DNA of 64,000 nt from Phycisphaerales bacterium (GTDB taxonomy: Bacteria; Planctomycetota; Phycisphaerae; Phycisphaerales; UBA1924): NCBI GenBank assembly GCA_040217175.1, contig JAVJNT010000002.1:1248001-1312000 (forward strand), read 5' to 3'. The notes beneath the pieces were generated by a model that was given only the letters and a program-made list of their open reading frames with translations, was not told where the DNA came from and did no database searches. Below are positions 24,514-35,622 of the stretch, piece by piece. Numbering within the stretch: position 1 is the first letter of the stretch; each line of letters starts with the position of its first letter. A program made the translations under genes and the position numbers.

Positions 24514-25491
24514 CTACGCGCTCGCGGGCGCGGCGAAGACCTCGGCGGCCTTCGGCGGCGGCGCGCTGCGGACGGCCGCGAGGAAGCCGGCGGCGCGGGC
24601 GGCCATCCGCCAGCCGCGGGCGCTCGCAAACAGGTCGTGCACGTTGGCGCTCATCGCCGGCTCGCGGGCCGTCGCCTGGAAGCGGGCGTACTCGTCGGCG
24701 GCGTGCTCGGTCAGGAGCGCGCGGGCATCCTCGATCGACTGGGCCGAGCCGTCGAAGCGATCGCCGAAGACGGCGGTGGCGCACGCCTCGTTCACGCGGT
24801 GCAGCTGCAGCGCCTGGTGGCCCAGCAGCGCCTCGCGCGCGAGGATCTGGCCGGGCTCGTAGCGGTGGTGGTGGGTCGCGCTGGCCTCGGGGCGGTAGAG
24901 CACGGGTGTTCGGTGCTCGGTCGTGACGCGATACGCCCACTCGAGGTCGTCGAACATGGGCTGCGCGAGGCGACCATCGAAGTCCGCACAGATCGAGCGC
25001 GGCACCGACAGGTTCAGCGTCCACGCGTGGCGGAAGCCCCAGTCGCGGTCGCGCTCGACGCCGTTCATGTCGCTGTAAAAGAAGAGCAGCGCGGTCTCGC
25101 GCGTCATGCGGTCGAGCACGCGGTCGCCCGACGGCACGGCGAAGGGCCCGTCGCCCAGGACGAGCTTGGGCGCGCCGTCGCGGTGCGCGGCGCGGTGGTG
25201 GTCGACCAGCCGCGGCGCGGGGAGGACGTCGTCGTTCAGGAAGAGCACGAGACCGCCCTCGGCGTGCGCGAGGCCGCGGTTACGCGCGCCGGCGGGGCCG
25301 GCCGGCTCGCCGGTCACGACCGTCACCGAGCCATCACGCGTCAGGGGCTCGAGGTCTGCCGGCGCCTCGTGGCCGTCGATGCTGGCGATCACGCGCAGCT
25401 TGGCGTCGCGCTCGGCCAGCAGGGCCGCGATGCACCGGGCGAGGGACCCATCGGGCCCGCCGCGGCTCGGGATGATCGCCGTCACGCGCAT
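24514..25491 (-). CDS. Glycosyltransferase family 2
   Basis: A 325-aa GT-A enzyme from ATG 25491. The opening VTAIIPSRGGPDGSLARCI, the nucleotide-sugar region VIASIDG, PAGPAGARNRGLAHAEGGLV and FLNDDVLP (the DxD-like metal site) are standard for GT2. The middle part carries ADFDGRLAQPMFDDLEWAYR, the ED-type acceptor motif. There is no membrane helix. It leads the minus-strand operon with the 676-aa protein and should add a sugar during glycan or glycoprotein assembly; donor and acceptor are unknown. Confidence 0.85.
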   Translation of the reverse strand: MRVTAIIPSRGGPDGSLARCIAALLAERDAKLRVIASIDGHEAPADLEPLTRDGSVTVVTGEPAGPAGARNRGLAHAEGGLVLFLNDDVLPAPRLVDHHRAAHRDGAPKLVLGDGPFAVPSGDRVLDRMTRETALLFFYSDMNGVERDRDWGFRHAWTLNLSVPRSICADFDGRLAQPMFDDLEWAYRVTTEHRTPVLYRPEASATHHHRYEPGQILAREALLGHQALQLHRVNEACATAVFGDRFDGSAQSIEDARALLTEHAADEYARFQATAREPAMSANVHDLFASARGWRMAARAAGFLAAVRSAPPPKAAEVFAAPASA

Positions 25492-25539
25492 GCGAGGGTA
25501 TCAACGGTCGATTCGCGCACGGGCCTCTACAAAAGCGGC

Positions 25540-26106
25540 CTATCCGGCGCTGGCGAACAGCCCGCCGGCGACCGTCCGCTCGTGGTCCAGCAGCCACCGC
25601 TTGCGTTCCAGGCCGCCGCCGTAGCCGTGCAGGCTCCCATCGGCCGCGACCACCCGATGGCACGGCACGACGACGGCCAGCCGGTTCGCCCCGTTGGCCG
25701 CACCGACGGCCCGCGATGCCCCGGCGTCCTTGCCGATGGTCCGGGCGATGTCGCCGTAGCCCACGGTCTGGCCGTACGGAATCCCCAGCAGCGCGTTCCA
25801 CACGGCGTGCTGGAAGGCCGTGCCCGCCAGCTCCAGCGGCACCGTGAACCGCTTCAGGTCGCCCACGAAGTAGGCCCCGAGCTCCTGCACGAGCAGGGCG
25901 AGCGCGGGGCACTCGGGCGGGTCGACGCTGGGCCGCACCTGGGCATCGAACATCGTCGCCAGCGCGTCCATCGCGGCCGGTGCCCGGTGGCCGAACTCGA
26001 CGAGGGCGATCCGCGGCCCGTCGACGTCGGTGATCGAGGCGAGGGTCAGCTCGCCGACGGGGCTGGGGATGGTCGTGGTCGTCAGGGTGGCGGTGTCGGC
26101 GGGCAT
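25540..26106 (-). CDS. ogt: Methylated-DNA--protein-cysteine S-methyltransferase
   Basis: A suicide repair protein that removes alkyl groups from O6-alkylguanine. The 188-aa product has an N-terminal ribonuclease-H-like part (SPVGELTLASITD) and the DNA-binding C-terminal domain: GTAFQHAVWNALLGIPYGQT, YGDIARTIGK, RAVGAANGANRLAVVVPCHR (active-site Cys in PCHRV) and the closing GYGGGLERKRWLLDHE. Size and layout match Ogt/Ada C-terminal proteins. I chose ATG 26106; the frame continues upstream through a repeat array that does not look coding. Confidence 0.92.
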   Translation of the reverse strand: MPADTATLTTTTIPSPVGELTLASITDVDGPRIALVEFGHRAPAAMDALATMFDAQVRPSVDPPECPALALLVQELGAYFVGDLKRFTVPLELAGTAFQHAVWNALLGIPYGQTVGYGDIARTIGKDAGASRAVGAANGANRLAVVVPCHRVVAADGSLHGYGGGLERKRWLLDHERTVAGGLFASAG

Positions 26107-26185
26107 ACCAAACAGTAGCCGTTCAGATGACGACGAGCGAGGCGTCTTCCCGACGCGTGAGGGCCGCTGCGTCCGGATAATCGGG

Positions 26186-26353
26186 CGGCCGGGCTCCCCC
26201 AGCGTACGGCCGGAGAGCCCGACCGTGCGATCGGACGACCCAACCGCACGATCGGAGGGCCCGAGCGTGCCGCCGGACGACCCGAGCGGGCGGTCGGATA
26301 GCCCGATCGTGCCGACGGGCAGCCCGGCGATGCCCTCGGGGAGCCCGGCGGGG
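26186..26353. repeat. 21-bp-periodic degenerate tandem repeat, about eight units (copy A)
   Basis: Between the MGMT start and the zinc-ribbon gene, the sequence runs in phase-locked 21-bp units. In one plus frame they read as heptads such as RPESPTV, RSDDPTA, RSEGPSV, PPDDPSG, RSDSPIV, PTGSPAM and PSGSPAG, with Pro always at position 5. The frame has no credible start signal and overlaps the next gene in another frame, so I treat the array as non-coding. A second array of the same period and pattern lies at 49462-49629. Confidence 0.7.
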
Positions 26354-26376
26354 CGGGCGCGACCAACCATCGGGCG

Positions 26377-27249
26377 ATGGATGCGCCCGACGATGCCGCA
26401 CCTCCGCCGCCGGTGCCCGCCGCCGGATCGCTGCCGGCGTGGATGCGATGCGTGGCGTGCGGGTACGACCTGGCCCGCCTGCCGCGCGGGGCTCCCTGTC
26501 CCGAGTGCGGGGAGGGAACGCCGCCGTCGTGGCCGGTGTGGGACCTGCGCCGCTGCGACGGGGCGTACGTGCGGCGCGTGCTGGGCGGGGCCGTGTTGTT
26601 GCGGCAGGCGGCGCTGGGCATCGCGGCGGCCTCGTCGTGCGGCATGGCGGCCCTCGTGCTGTCTCGCTGGCCGTTGCCCGGCGTCGACGAGTTGGTCCTC
26701 GTCGCCATCACCATCGCGGCCGCGGTCGTGATCGCGGTCTGGTCGAACGTGAAGCTGGCGTGGCTCGGCACCGTGCTCCGGCTCGACGCGGTTACGCGCT
26801 GCGCGCCCGCCGCGGCGAGCCAGCACGCGCTCGCCCGCGACGCGGCGTCGGCCAACTGGGTGTTCGTGCTCGTGCTCGTGCTAGGACTCTGCTTGCTCTG
26901 CACGCTGTTCTACCTGGGCGTGCTGATCGCCGCCGTGGGCGTGCCGCTGTGGCTCGTCTCGATCGGGGCGGTGTTCATTACGGGGGCGCGATTCCTCGGC
27001 GACGCGATCGAGCGCGCCGGCGGTACGCAGCCGAGCACGGTGGCCTCGTACGCCATCGCGCTGCTGCCCTTTGCCGGCCTGGGCTTCCTCGTACTGGCCC
27101 TGCTCGGCCTGATGCCCTGGCCCTGGCTGCCGATCGCGGCGCTGCTGGGCCCGGCGCTCGCGGCCGGCGGCCTGGCCCGACGCGGCACGCGGGCGCGGCG
27201 GGCGATCGAGGGGTTGCTCGAAGGGGCCGCGTGCGTTCGCGGGGTCTGA
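26377..27249 (+). CDS. Zinc-ribbon multi-spanning membrane protein, function unknown
   Basis: A 290-aa protein. A Pro/Ala-rich start leads to a zinc ribbon, Cys25-x2-Cys28-GYDLARLPRGAP-Cys41-PE-Cys44. Five or six hydrophobic segments follow (about 68-92, 100-118, 160-185, 190-205, 225-262) and a basic C-terminus. It is a paralogue in layout of the protein at 2439-3299 (shared CxxC, YDL, CPEC, then helices). No catalytic signature is visible. The gene starts 23 bp after the 21-bp repeat array. Confidence 0.65.
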   Translation: MDAPDDAAPPPPVPAAGSLPAWMRCVACGYDLARLPRGAPCPECGEGTPPSWPVWDLRRCDGAYVRRVLGGAVLLRQAALGIAAASSCGMAALVLSRWPLPGVDELVLVAITIAAAVVIAVWSNVKLAWLGTVLRLDAVTRCAPAAASQHALARDAASANWVFVLVLVLGLCLLCTLFYLGVLIAAVGVPLWLVSIGAVFITGARFLGDAIERAGGTQPSTVASYAIALLPFAGLGFLVLALLGLMPWPWLPIAALLGPALAAGGLARRGTRARRAIEGLLEGAACVRGV

Positions 27250-27256
27250 GCGACCA

Positions 27257-27288
27257 CCTCCGCGTCCTCTGCGTCCTCCGCGTTCGAG
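27257..27288. repeat. 32-bp intergenic motif shared with 49398-49429
   Basis: A CT-rich, internally repetitive stretch (core units CCTCCGCG and CCTCTGCG) directly after the zinc-ribbon gene. It matches the reverse complement of 49398-49429 at 30 of 32 positions. Similar 'ccgcgtcctctgcgtcc' spacers are, from memory, common between genes in planctomycete and some cyanobacterial genomes; their role is unknown. Confidence 0.7.
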
Positions 27289-27327
27289 CGACTCCTCCTC
27301 AATGCTCCATGCCGCCAACCATGCCCC

Positions 27328-28212
27328 ATGGAGCTCACCCCGCTTCGATACCTCCGCGCCATCGCCGACGCCGGCACGCTGACGGTCGCCGCCCAGCGGC
27401 TGGGGCTCAGCCAGCCGACGCTCTCGGCCGCCGTCCGCAAGCTGGAGGAGGAGCTGGGCGTCGACCTGTTCAGCCGCACCGGGCGCGGGCTGACGCCGAC
27501 CGAGGCGTGCTTCGTGCTGCTCGAGCACACCGATCAGGCGCTGCGCAGCGTTGATGCCGGCGTGCGGGCCGTGCGCGCGCTCGCGGGGCTCGAGGCTGGG
27601 ACCGTGCGCATTGGCGCCGGCGCAACGGTCGTAACGTACCTCCTGCCCGGTGTCGTGCAGCAGTTCCGCCGCAAGCACGCCGAGCTGCGCGTGAGCGTGC
27701 GGGAGGCGGGCAGCACGCAGGTGGCCGAGGCGCTCTTGAAGGGCGAGCTGGACCTCGGCGTCGTGACGCTTCCGGTCAACATCCCTGGGAGCAACGAGCT
27801 GATGACGGTGGCTCGCGCGCAGGACGAGCTGCGGCTGATCTGCCCGAGCGGGCACCCGCTGGCGGGCAAGACCGACTTCGCGTGGAAGGACCTCGAGGGC
27901 CAGGCCGTCGTCGGCTTCGAGGCGGGCAGCAGCGTGCGCGCCGTGATCGACCAGGCCGCCATGGCCCACGGCGTGACGCCGGAGGTCGTCGTCGAGCTGC
28001 GCTCGATCGAGGGCATCGCGCGCATGGTGCAGGCGGGGGTGGGCGTCGGCTTCGTGAGCCGGATGGCGCTCACCGGCAGCGCGGGGCTGGCCTGCCGCGA
28101 CGGAAGGCTCGTGCGCGGGCTCGCCCTCGTCCGCCGGCGGGACCGCACGCCCTCGCCCGCGGCGGCGGCCTTCGAGCAGGACCTGTTCGCGGCGATGGCG
28201 ACGGCGCCGTAG
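27328..28212 (+). CDS. LysR-family transcriptional regulator
   Basis: A 294-aa regulator. The N-terminal winged helix-turn-helix is clear (LRYLRAIADAGTLTVAAQRL, GLSQPTLSAAVRKLEEELGV, DLFSRTGRGLTPT), followed by the two-lobed effector domain (GTVRIGAGATVVTYLLPGVV, ELDLGVVTLPV, ELRLICPSGHPLA, IARMVQAGVGVGFVSR). It is not paired with an obvious divergent target; the patatin gene follows 69 bp downstream on the same strand. The effector is unknown. Confidence 0.9.
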   Translation: MELTPLRYLRAIADAGTLTVAAQRLGLSQPTLSAAVRKLEEELGVDLFSRTGRGLTPTEACFVLLEHTDQALRSVDAGVRAVRALAGLEAGTVRIGAGATVVTYLLPGVVQQFRRKHAELRVSVREAGSTQVAEALLKGELDLGVVTLPVNIPGSNELMTVARAQDELRLICPSGHPLAGKTDFAWKDLEGQAVVGFEAGSSVRAVIDQAAMAHGVTPEVVVELRSIEGIARMVQAGVGVGFVSRMALTGSAGLACRDGRLVRGLALVRRRDRTPSPAAAAFEQDLFAAMATAP

Positions 28213-28281
28213 CCTGACCGGCACGCCGCGCCACGCGCATCCATCATGGATGCGTCGACGCACGCGGGAAGGACGGCACGG

Positions 28282-29352
28282 ATGGCCAAGCGAGAACGAC
28301 GACCCGAGGTCCGCTGCCGCGCGCTCTACAGCGGCGAGTTTGCGCGCACGGTTGCCGACCTGGTGTGCCCCGAGGAGCCCGACCGGCCGCTGACCGTGCT
28401 GGCGATCTCGGGCGGGGGCAAGTTCGGGGCCTTCAGCGCGGGCTACCTCAACGGCTGGACGCAGCGCGGCGATCGGCCGGCCTTCGACGTCGTCACCGGC
28501 ATCAGCACGGGCTCGCTCATGGCGCCCCTGGCCTTCCTGGGCACCGCCGAGGCCGACGCGGCGCTCGAAGAGATCTACACGACCGTCACCAGCGACGACG
28601 TGTACAAGAAGCGGCTGTGGGTGCAGATCCCCTTCAGCAAGTCGCTGCTCAACGCCGAGCCGCTCAAGAAGCTGATCGAGAAGCACATCACCAAGCAGGT
28701 CATCAACGCCGTGGCCGAGCAGTGCGTGGGCCGCGGGCTGTACGTGGCGACGGTCGACCTGAGCGACACGCGGATGGTCATCTGGGACATGGGCTGCATC
28801 GCCCAGGCGAAGGACTCCAAGCTGTTCCGCCGGGTGCTGCTGGCCGCCGCCGCGGTGCCGATGGCCTTCCCGCCGATCAAGATCAAGAGCGGCGTGCGCG
28901 AGGACCGCGACAAGGACCGCTGGCACGTCGACGGCGGGCTGCGCGAGAACGTCTTCTGGCGGCGCGAGCTGGCACAGCTCTCCAAGGCGCTCGAGGCCCG
29001 TCGAGGAGACTCCAGCGTCCCGCCGGCGACGCTCTACGCCCTGGTCAACGGCCAGCTGCGGACGCAGTACAGGGAGGTCGACTTCGGCTGGGTGCCCATG
29101 CTCGGCATCGCCCGCCGCGCGGTCAGCACCATGATCAGCGAGGTCGCCATCGGCAGCCTGCAGAAGCTCTACGCCGAGACGCTCGAGGCCGGCGTGCGGT
29201 TCCGCTTCAACTACGTCCGCGAGTACGACGGCAACGCCGAGTGGGACCAGTTCGTGCCCGAAGAGATGCGGACCCTCTTCGAGCACGGCCGAGAGCTGGG
29301 CCTGGCCGGCCACTGGGAGGAGCGTCCGCCAGACGAGCCGCTGGACGGCTAG
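28282..29352 (+). CDS. Patatin-like phospholipase
   Basis: About 356 aa from ATG 28282 (GGAAGGA upstream); a further ATG at 28246 is less likely. All catalytic features of patatins are present: the oxyanion loop ISGGGKFGAFSAG, the nucleophile elbow GISTG (Ser) and the catalytic Asp in HVDGG. The fold continues with LYVATVDLSDTRMVIWDMG and FRRVLLAAAAVPMAFPP. It lacks a clear signal peptide, so it is probably a cytoplasmic or membrane-associated lipid acyl hydrolase. Confidence 0.85.
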   Translation: MAKRERRPEVRCRALYSGEFARTVADLVCPEEPDRPLTVLAISGGGKFGAFSAGYLNGWTQRGDRPAFDVVTGISTGSLMAPLAFLGTAEADAALEEIYTTVTSDDVYKKRLWVQIPFSKSLLNAEPLKKLIEKHITKQVINAVAEQCVGRGLYVATVDLSDTRMVIWDMGCIAQAKDSKLFRRVLLAAAAVPMAFPPIKIKSGVREDRDKDRWHVDGGLRENVFWRRELAQLSKALEARRGDSSVPPATLYALVNGQLRTQYREVDFGWVPMLGIARRAVSTMISEVAIGSLQKLYAETLEAGVRFRFNYVREYDGNAEWDQFVPEEMRTLFEHGRELGLAGHWEERPPDEPLDG

Positions 29353-29365
29353 CGGGCGTTCGGCA

Positions 29366-29417
29366 TAGACAGCGTCTATAAAAACTGTAAGCGTCAGTAG
29401 TTGGACCAATAGGTCCA
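29366..29417 (+). promoter_or_regulatory. Two palindromes in the aconitase upstream region
   Basis: TAGAC-AGC-GTCTA (29366-29378) and TGGACC-AATA-GGTCCA (29402-29417) are perfect inverted repeats 95 and 56 bp before the acnA start. The second shares the core GGACC-N4-GGTCC with a palindrome at 63022-63039. Both could be operators; an Rrf2-type iron-sulphur or redox regulator would suit an aconitase, but that is inference. Confidence 0.4.
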
Positions 29418-29472
29418 CGGCGGCGATACTACGTGTAGATCCCTTGGACCTCGCCCCGAAGGAGACCGCACG

Positions 29473-32345
<2,873 letters not shown>

Positions 32346-32349
<4 letters not shown>

Positions 32350-32798
32350 GTGATGTCGTTGTCGAGCTGATCACCATCGAGGATGCGCTGCCACTCAGGC
32401 AGCGCATCCTCAGGCCTGGCTTGCCGGCGGGGCAGTCCGAGTATCCGGACGACGACGCGGCTACGAGCGTTCATGCGGGCGTCCAGGTGGACGGGACGGT
32501 CGTGGCCGTCTCTTCGTTCTACTTCGAAGACAGGCCCGAATCGGACGCTGCCGGCGTGCGCATCCGAGGCATGGCGACGCTGCAAGAGTACCGAGGGCGA
32601 GGCTTCGGACGCGATCTGCTCGAGTTCGGTCTTGCTCAGCCCGCCCTACGTGATCGAGCAGAAGCATGGTGCAACGCCAGGCTCTCGGCAGCCAAGTTCT
32701 ACGACAAGCTGGAGTTTCGGAGGATTGGTGAGCCGTTCGAGCTGGCGGGCATCGGCCCGCACGTCGTGATGGTGCGTTCACTCGCGGCGAGCCGATGA
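32346..32798 (+). CDS. GNAT-family N-acetyltransferase
   Basis: A 150-aa protein beginning at GTG 32346, which overlaps the acnA stop (GTGA), so it is translated by coupling. The acetyl-CoA signature is [20 protein letters not shown] (the R/Q-x-x-G-x-G/A loop), followed by [20 protein letters not shown], typical of the last strands of the fold. The substrate is unknown. Its position suggests only co-expression with aconitase. Confidence 0.85.
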
Positions 32799-32808
32799 AG
32801 CGAAGGCC

Positions 32809-33192
32809 ATGAGCGACTTCAACACCAAGCACAATCGCGTCGTCTGGTTCGACATGCCCGTGGTCGACCTCGACCGGGCCATCGCGTTCTACTCGGGCGT
32901 GCTGGCCATCAAGGTCGGTCGCGAGTCGTCCGAGGGATTCGAGTTCGGCGTGCTCGAGCACGAGCAGGGCAACGGCGGGTGCCTCGTGCCTGGGACGGGC
33001 GAGGTGGCCGACGAAGGGGCGCTGCTGTACTTCAACGTCGATGGTCGCATCCGCGACGCCGTGGCGAAGGTGCCCGGGCTCGGCGGCCGCGTGAAGCAGG
33101 ACGTGCACCCGATCGGCCCGCACGGCTTCCGGGCGATCGTGAGCGACAGCGAGGGCAACTGCCTGGCGCTGCACTCCCAGAGCGATTCATAG
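32809..33192 (+). CDS. VOC-family (glyoxalase/bleomycin-resistance-like) protein
   Basis: A 127-aa single-module protein, 10 bp after the GNAT gene. It shows the VOC pattern: NRVVWFDMPVVDLDRAIAFY, SGVLAIKVG, FGVLEHEQGNGGCLVPG, ALLYFNVDGRIRDAV and the closing GFRAIVSDSEGNCLALHS. Such proteins dimerise and bind a divalent metal in many different reactions; this one resembles the YaeR/PhnB-like group with no assigned substrate. Confidence 0.85.
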   Translation: MSDFNTKHNRVVWFDMPVVDLDRAIAFYSGVLAIKVGRESSEGFEFGVLEHEQGNGGCLVPGTGEVADEGALLYFNVDGRIRDAVAKVPGLGGRVKQDVHPIGPHGFRAIVSDSEGNCLALHSQSDS

Positions 33193-33205
33193 AGAGGGGC
33201 GAATC

Positions 33206-33580
33206 ATGCGACGGACGCGATGGATGGTCGTTGGCGGCGTGGCCCTGGCCGGGGCGTTGTTCGCGGGACTGGGAGCGGTCGCGGCGGGCTCGAGAGACGA
33301 GCCCGTCCGGGTGTACCTCGTCCATCGGGCCGAGCAGCCCGAGCGCGGGCACAGCACCACGGGTTCTGCAGGGGGAATCACGATTTTCAGCACGGCCCCG
33401 GGCACCCACTGGCCGGTGCAGGTGCTCGGCTACCTCGAAGATGCCGACGAATCCTGGGTCGTCGTACGCAAGGCCGGGGAAGAAAGCCGCGGTGGCGAGG
33501 TCCGGATCCCGCGGGAGCGCGTGCAGCTCATCGAAGAGTTGTCCGAAGACGAGCTTGCGCGGCTGCTTCGCTCGCGCTGA
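33206..33580 (+). CDS. Small exported or membrane-anchored protein, unknown
   Basis: A 124-aa protein, 13 bp after the VOC gene and so probably in the same transcript. A hydrophobic N-terminus (residues about 7-28) is a signal peptide or membrane anchor. The remainder is a short beta-rich domain (VQVLGYLEDADESWVVVRKA) ending in a charged helix (RVQLIEELSEDELARLLRSR). I recognise no family. Confidence 0.55.
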   Translation: MRRTRWMVVGGVALAGALFAGLGAVAAGSRDEPVRVYLVHRAEQPERGHSTTGSAGGITIFSTAPGTHWPVQVLGYLEDADESWVVVRKAGEESRGGEVRIPRERVQLIEELSEDELARLLRSR

Positions 33581-33733
33581 GCCGGTGCTTGGCGGCATTT
33601 ACCAACGCCAAAAGTTAATTTGACCAAAGCCGCGTGAGTGAATCTGACGGTTTCCGCTCCATGACCCGGGACACGCCTTGGTGCCCGGGTCGGGGGTCGA
33701 CTCGGCGCTCCAAGCGTAGAGGAGAAGAAACCG

Positions 33734-35596
33734 ATGATTCATACGCATGTTCGCACGCTGTCCGCCGCCGCTTCGATCCTCGCGGCGACGGGCCTTGCCT
33801 GCGCTCAAACGGCTCTGGTGTGGGAGAACGAGTCGGCCGGCGCCGCGCAGACCGACATCGCCGAGGACGCCTGCACGGCTCTCGGCCTCACCGTGACGCT
33901 GATCGACGGCAACGACCAGGCCGGCTTCCGCACCCAGCTCGCCGCTGGCGGGTGGAACGTGGTGGTGGTCAACAACCCGCTGAATACGTTCGACGCCGAC
34001 ACCATTACCGCGATGCGGGACTGGGTCGACGATGGCGGTCGCCTGCACGTCTCGTACTGGAACGGCGACGACCTGATGTCCGGCGACATCTTCGGCTACA
34101 CCGCCGCTGCCGACTACTTCGCACCCAAGAACAAGATCGATATCGGCGATGCGTCGTGGGGCGGCGTTGGCAACCTCACCGCCGATGGCTCGGATCCGTA
34201 CTACGCCGACAACGGCGACGACCTGACGCTGGCCAGCGGCTACCGCTCGGGCCTGAACAGCGCCGGTGGCACGATCGCCACCTCGGTGGGCGGCACCACG
34301 ATCTACAACGCGTGGGACTACGCCTCGATGACCAGCCTGGCGCGGACCCGCGCCGGTGTCCGCAACCAGATTGCGCACCTGCTGGGCTATGACAGCGGCA
34401 ACCTGGTGTTTACCGAGGCCCGCGCCGGCGCCCGGTGGGAGCTCGATGCCGCCGATGCGGCCTTCGGTGACGGGCGATACCGACTCATCGTGGCCGACAA
34501 GGCCGAGCTCGAGGCCGCCGTGCGGAGCGGCGACTACGGCTGCATCGTCATCCACGAGCCCGCCAACGGCTTCGCTGGGAGCTTCGAGACGGCCATCAAC
34601 GGTGCCGTCTCGCGTGGTGCGAAGGTCCACTTCTCGTACTGGAACCTGGATGCCTCGCCCTCGCTGCAGTCGACCTTCGACGTGGCCAGCACGGTCGACT
34701 TCTTCGCGCCCAAGCCCGTCTTCAACAGCAGCGCACACCCGTCGTGGAGCGTTGCGACCAGTCCTGTTTCGGTCGCGGGCGACGAGTGGAACGACAACGG
34801 CGACGACCTGACCGCCGCAGCCGGCGCCCAGATCACCTCGCGCTTCAACAGCGTGGTTGGCCGGGGCGCGACCGTGGTGAGCGCTCGCTCGCAGCGCACG
34901 CTCCTGAACGGCTTCGAGTACGAGTCGATGACCGCCACCGAGGTGGCCGACCTGATTGAGGCCCAGATCGTCTGGCTGTGCAACCCCGGCTGCATCCAGT
35001 TCGAGGATCGCGACGCCGGCGACCAGGTCAGCAACCAGTACACGGGCGTGCGCTTCAGCGTCGGCTCGGGCGGCCCGGCCTCGGTGTCGGACTACCTCAG
35101 CTACTTCGGCACCAAGTCGGTCGTGAACGCGACCGACGGCGGTGACGAGAGCGATCGCGACCTGACCCTGGAGATGCGGTTCTCGCCGGCCATCGACTCG
35201 TTCGAGCTCGACTTCCATAGCGCCGGCACGCCGAGCACCGGCTTCGAGTTCCCGATCCGCTTCTACCGCGGTGCGGCGCTCGTCCGCACCGAAGGCCTGG
35301 CCGAGAACGGCGGCGAGTGGGCTCGTGATATCGAGTTCAACAACCTCAACGGCGTGACGCGGATCGAGATCGATTCCTCGGATCCGGGTTGGTTGTTCAG
35401 CATCGACAACATCTGCTTCGAGACCCGCTGCCGGGCCGACTTTGACGGCGACGGCCAGCTCACCATCTTCGACTTCCTCGCGTTCCAGAACGCCTTCGAC
35501 AGCGGCGACCTCCGTGCCGACTTCGACGGCGACGGAGTGCTGACGCTGTTCGACTTCCTGGCCTTCCAGAACGAGTTCGACGCGGGCTGTCCGTAA
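33734..35596 (+). CDS. Secreted 620-aa protein with duplicated module and two dockerin-like repeats
   Basis: The start ATG 33734 follows GAGGAGAAG. A signal peptide ends near LACAQ. Two copies of a module of about 190 residues follow: the first has LHVSYWNGDDL, ADYFAPKNKI and DNGDDLTLASG; the second has VHFSYWNLDAS, VDFFAPKPVF and DNGDDLTAAAG. The fold looks alpha/beta, like a glutamine-amidotransferase or flavodoxin domain (GWNVVVVNNPLNTF). Next comes a jelly-roll-like domain (FEDRDAGDQVSNQYTGVRFS) similar to plant and bacterial galactose-binding-like sandwiches, then CRADFDGDGQLTIFDFLAFQ, a spacer, DFDGDGVLTLFDFLAFQ and DAGCP. An 8-bp hairpin (33663-33691) sits in its leader. Confidence 0.82.
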   Translation: MIHTHVRTLSAAASILAATGLACAQTALVWENESAGAAQTDIAEDACTALGLTVTLIDGNDQAGFRTQLAAGGWNVVVVNNPLNTFDADTITAMRDWVDDGGRLHVSYWNGDDLMSGDIFGYTAAADYFAPKNKIDIGDASWGGVGNLTADGSDPYYADNGDDLTLASGYRSGLNSAGGTIATSVGGTTIYNAWDYASMTSLARTRAGVRNQIAHLLGYDSGNLVFTEARAGARWELDAADAAFGDGRYRLIVADKAELEAAVRSGDYGCIVIHEPANGFAGSFETAINGAVSRGAKVHFSYWNLDASPSLQSTFDVASTVDFFAPKPVFNSSAHPSWSVATSPVSVAGDEWNDNGDDLTAAAGAQITSRFNSVVGRGATVVSARSQRTLLNGFEYESMTATEVADLIEAQIVWLCNPGCIQFEDRDAGDQVSNQYTGVRFSVGSGGPASVSDYLSYFGTKSVVNATDGGDESDRDLTLEMRFSPAIDSFELDFHSAGTPSTGFEFPIRFYRGAALVRTEGLAENGGEWARDIEFNNLNGVTRIEIDSSDPGWLFSIDNICFETRCRADFDGDGQLTIFDFLAFQNAFDSGDLRADFDGDGVLTLFDFLAFQNEFDAGCP

Positions 35597-35622
35597 GCGT
35601 TCCCGAGAAGCCATACCCCTTC

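Noticed and set aside
23254-26118. A plus-strand frame of 954 codons opposite the glycosyltransferase genes and MGMT.
   Set aside because: Shadow of three genes with recognisable domains on the minus strand.
26030-26731. A 233-codon plus-strand frame through the 21-bp array, reading as Pro-rich heptads.
   Set aside because: No ribosome-binding site, it overlaps both the MGMT 5' part and the zinc-ribbon gene in other frames; better explained as a repeat array.
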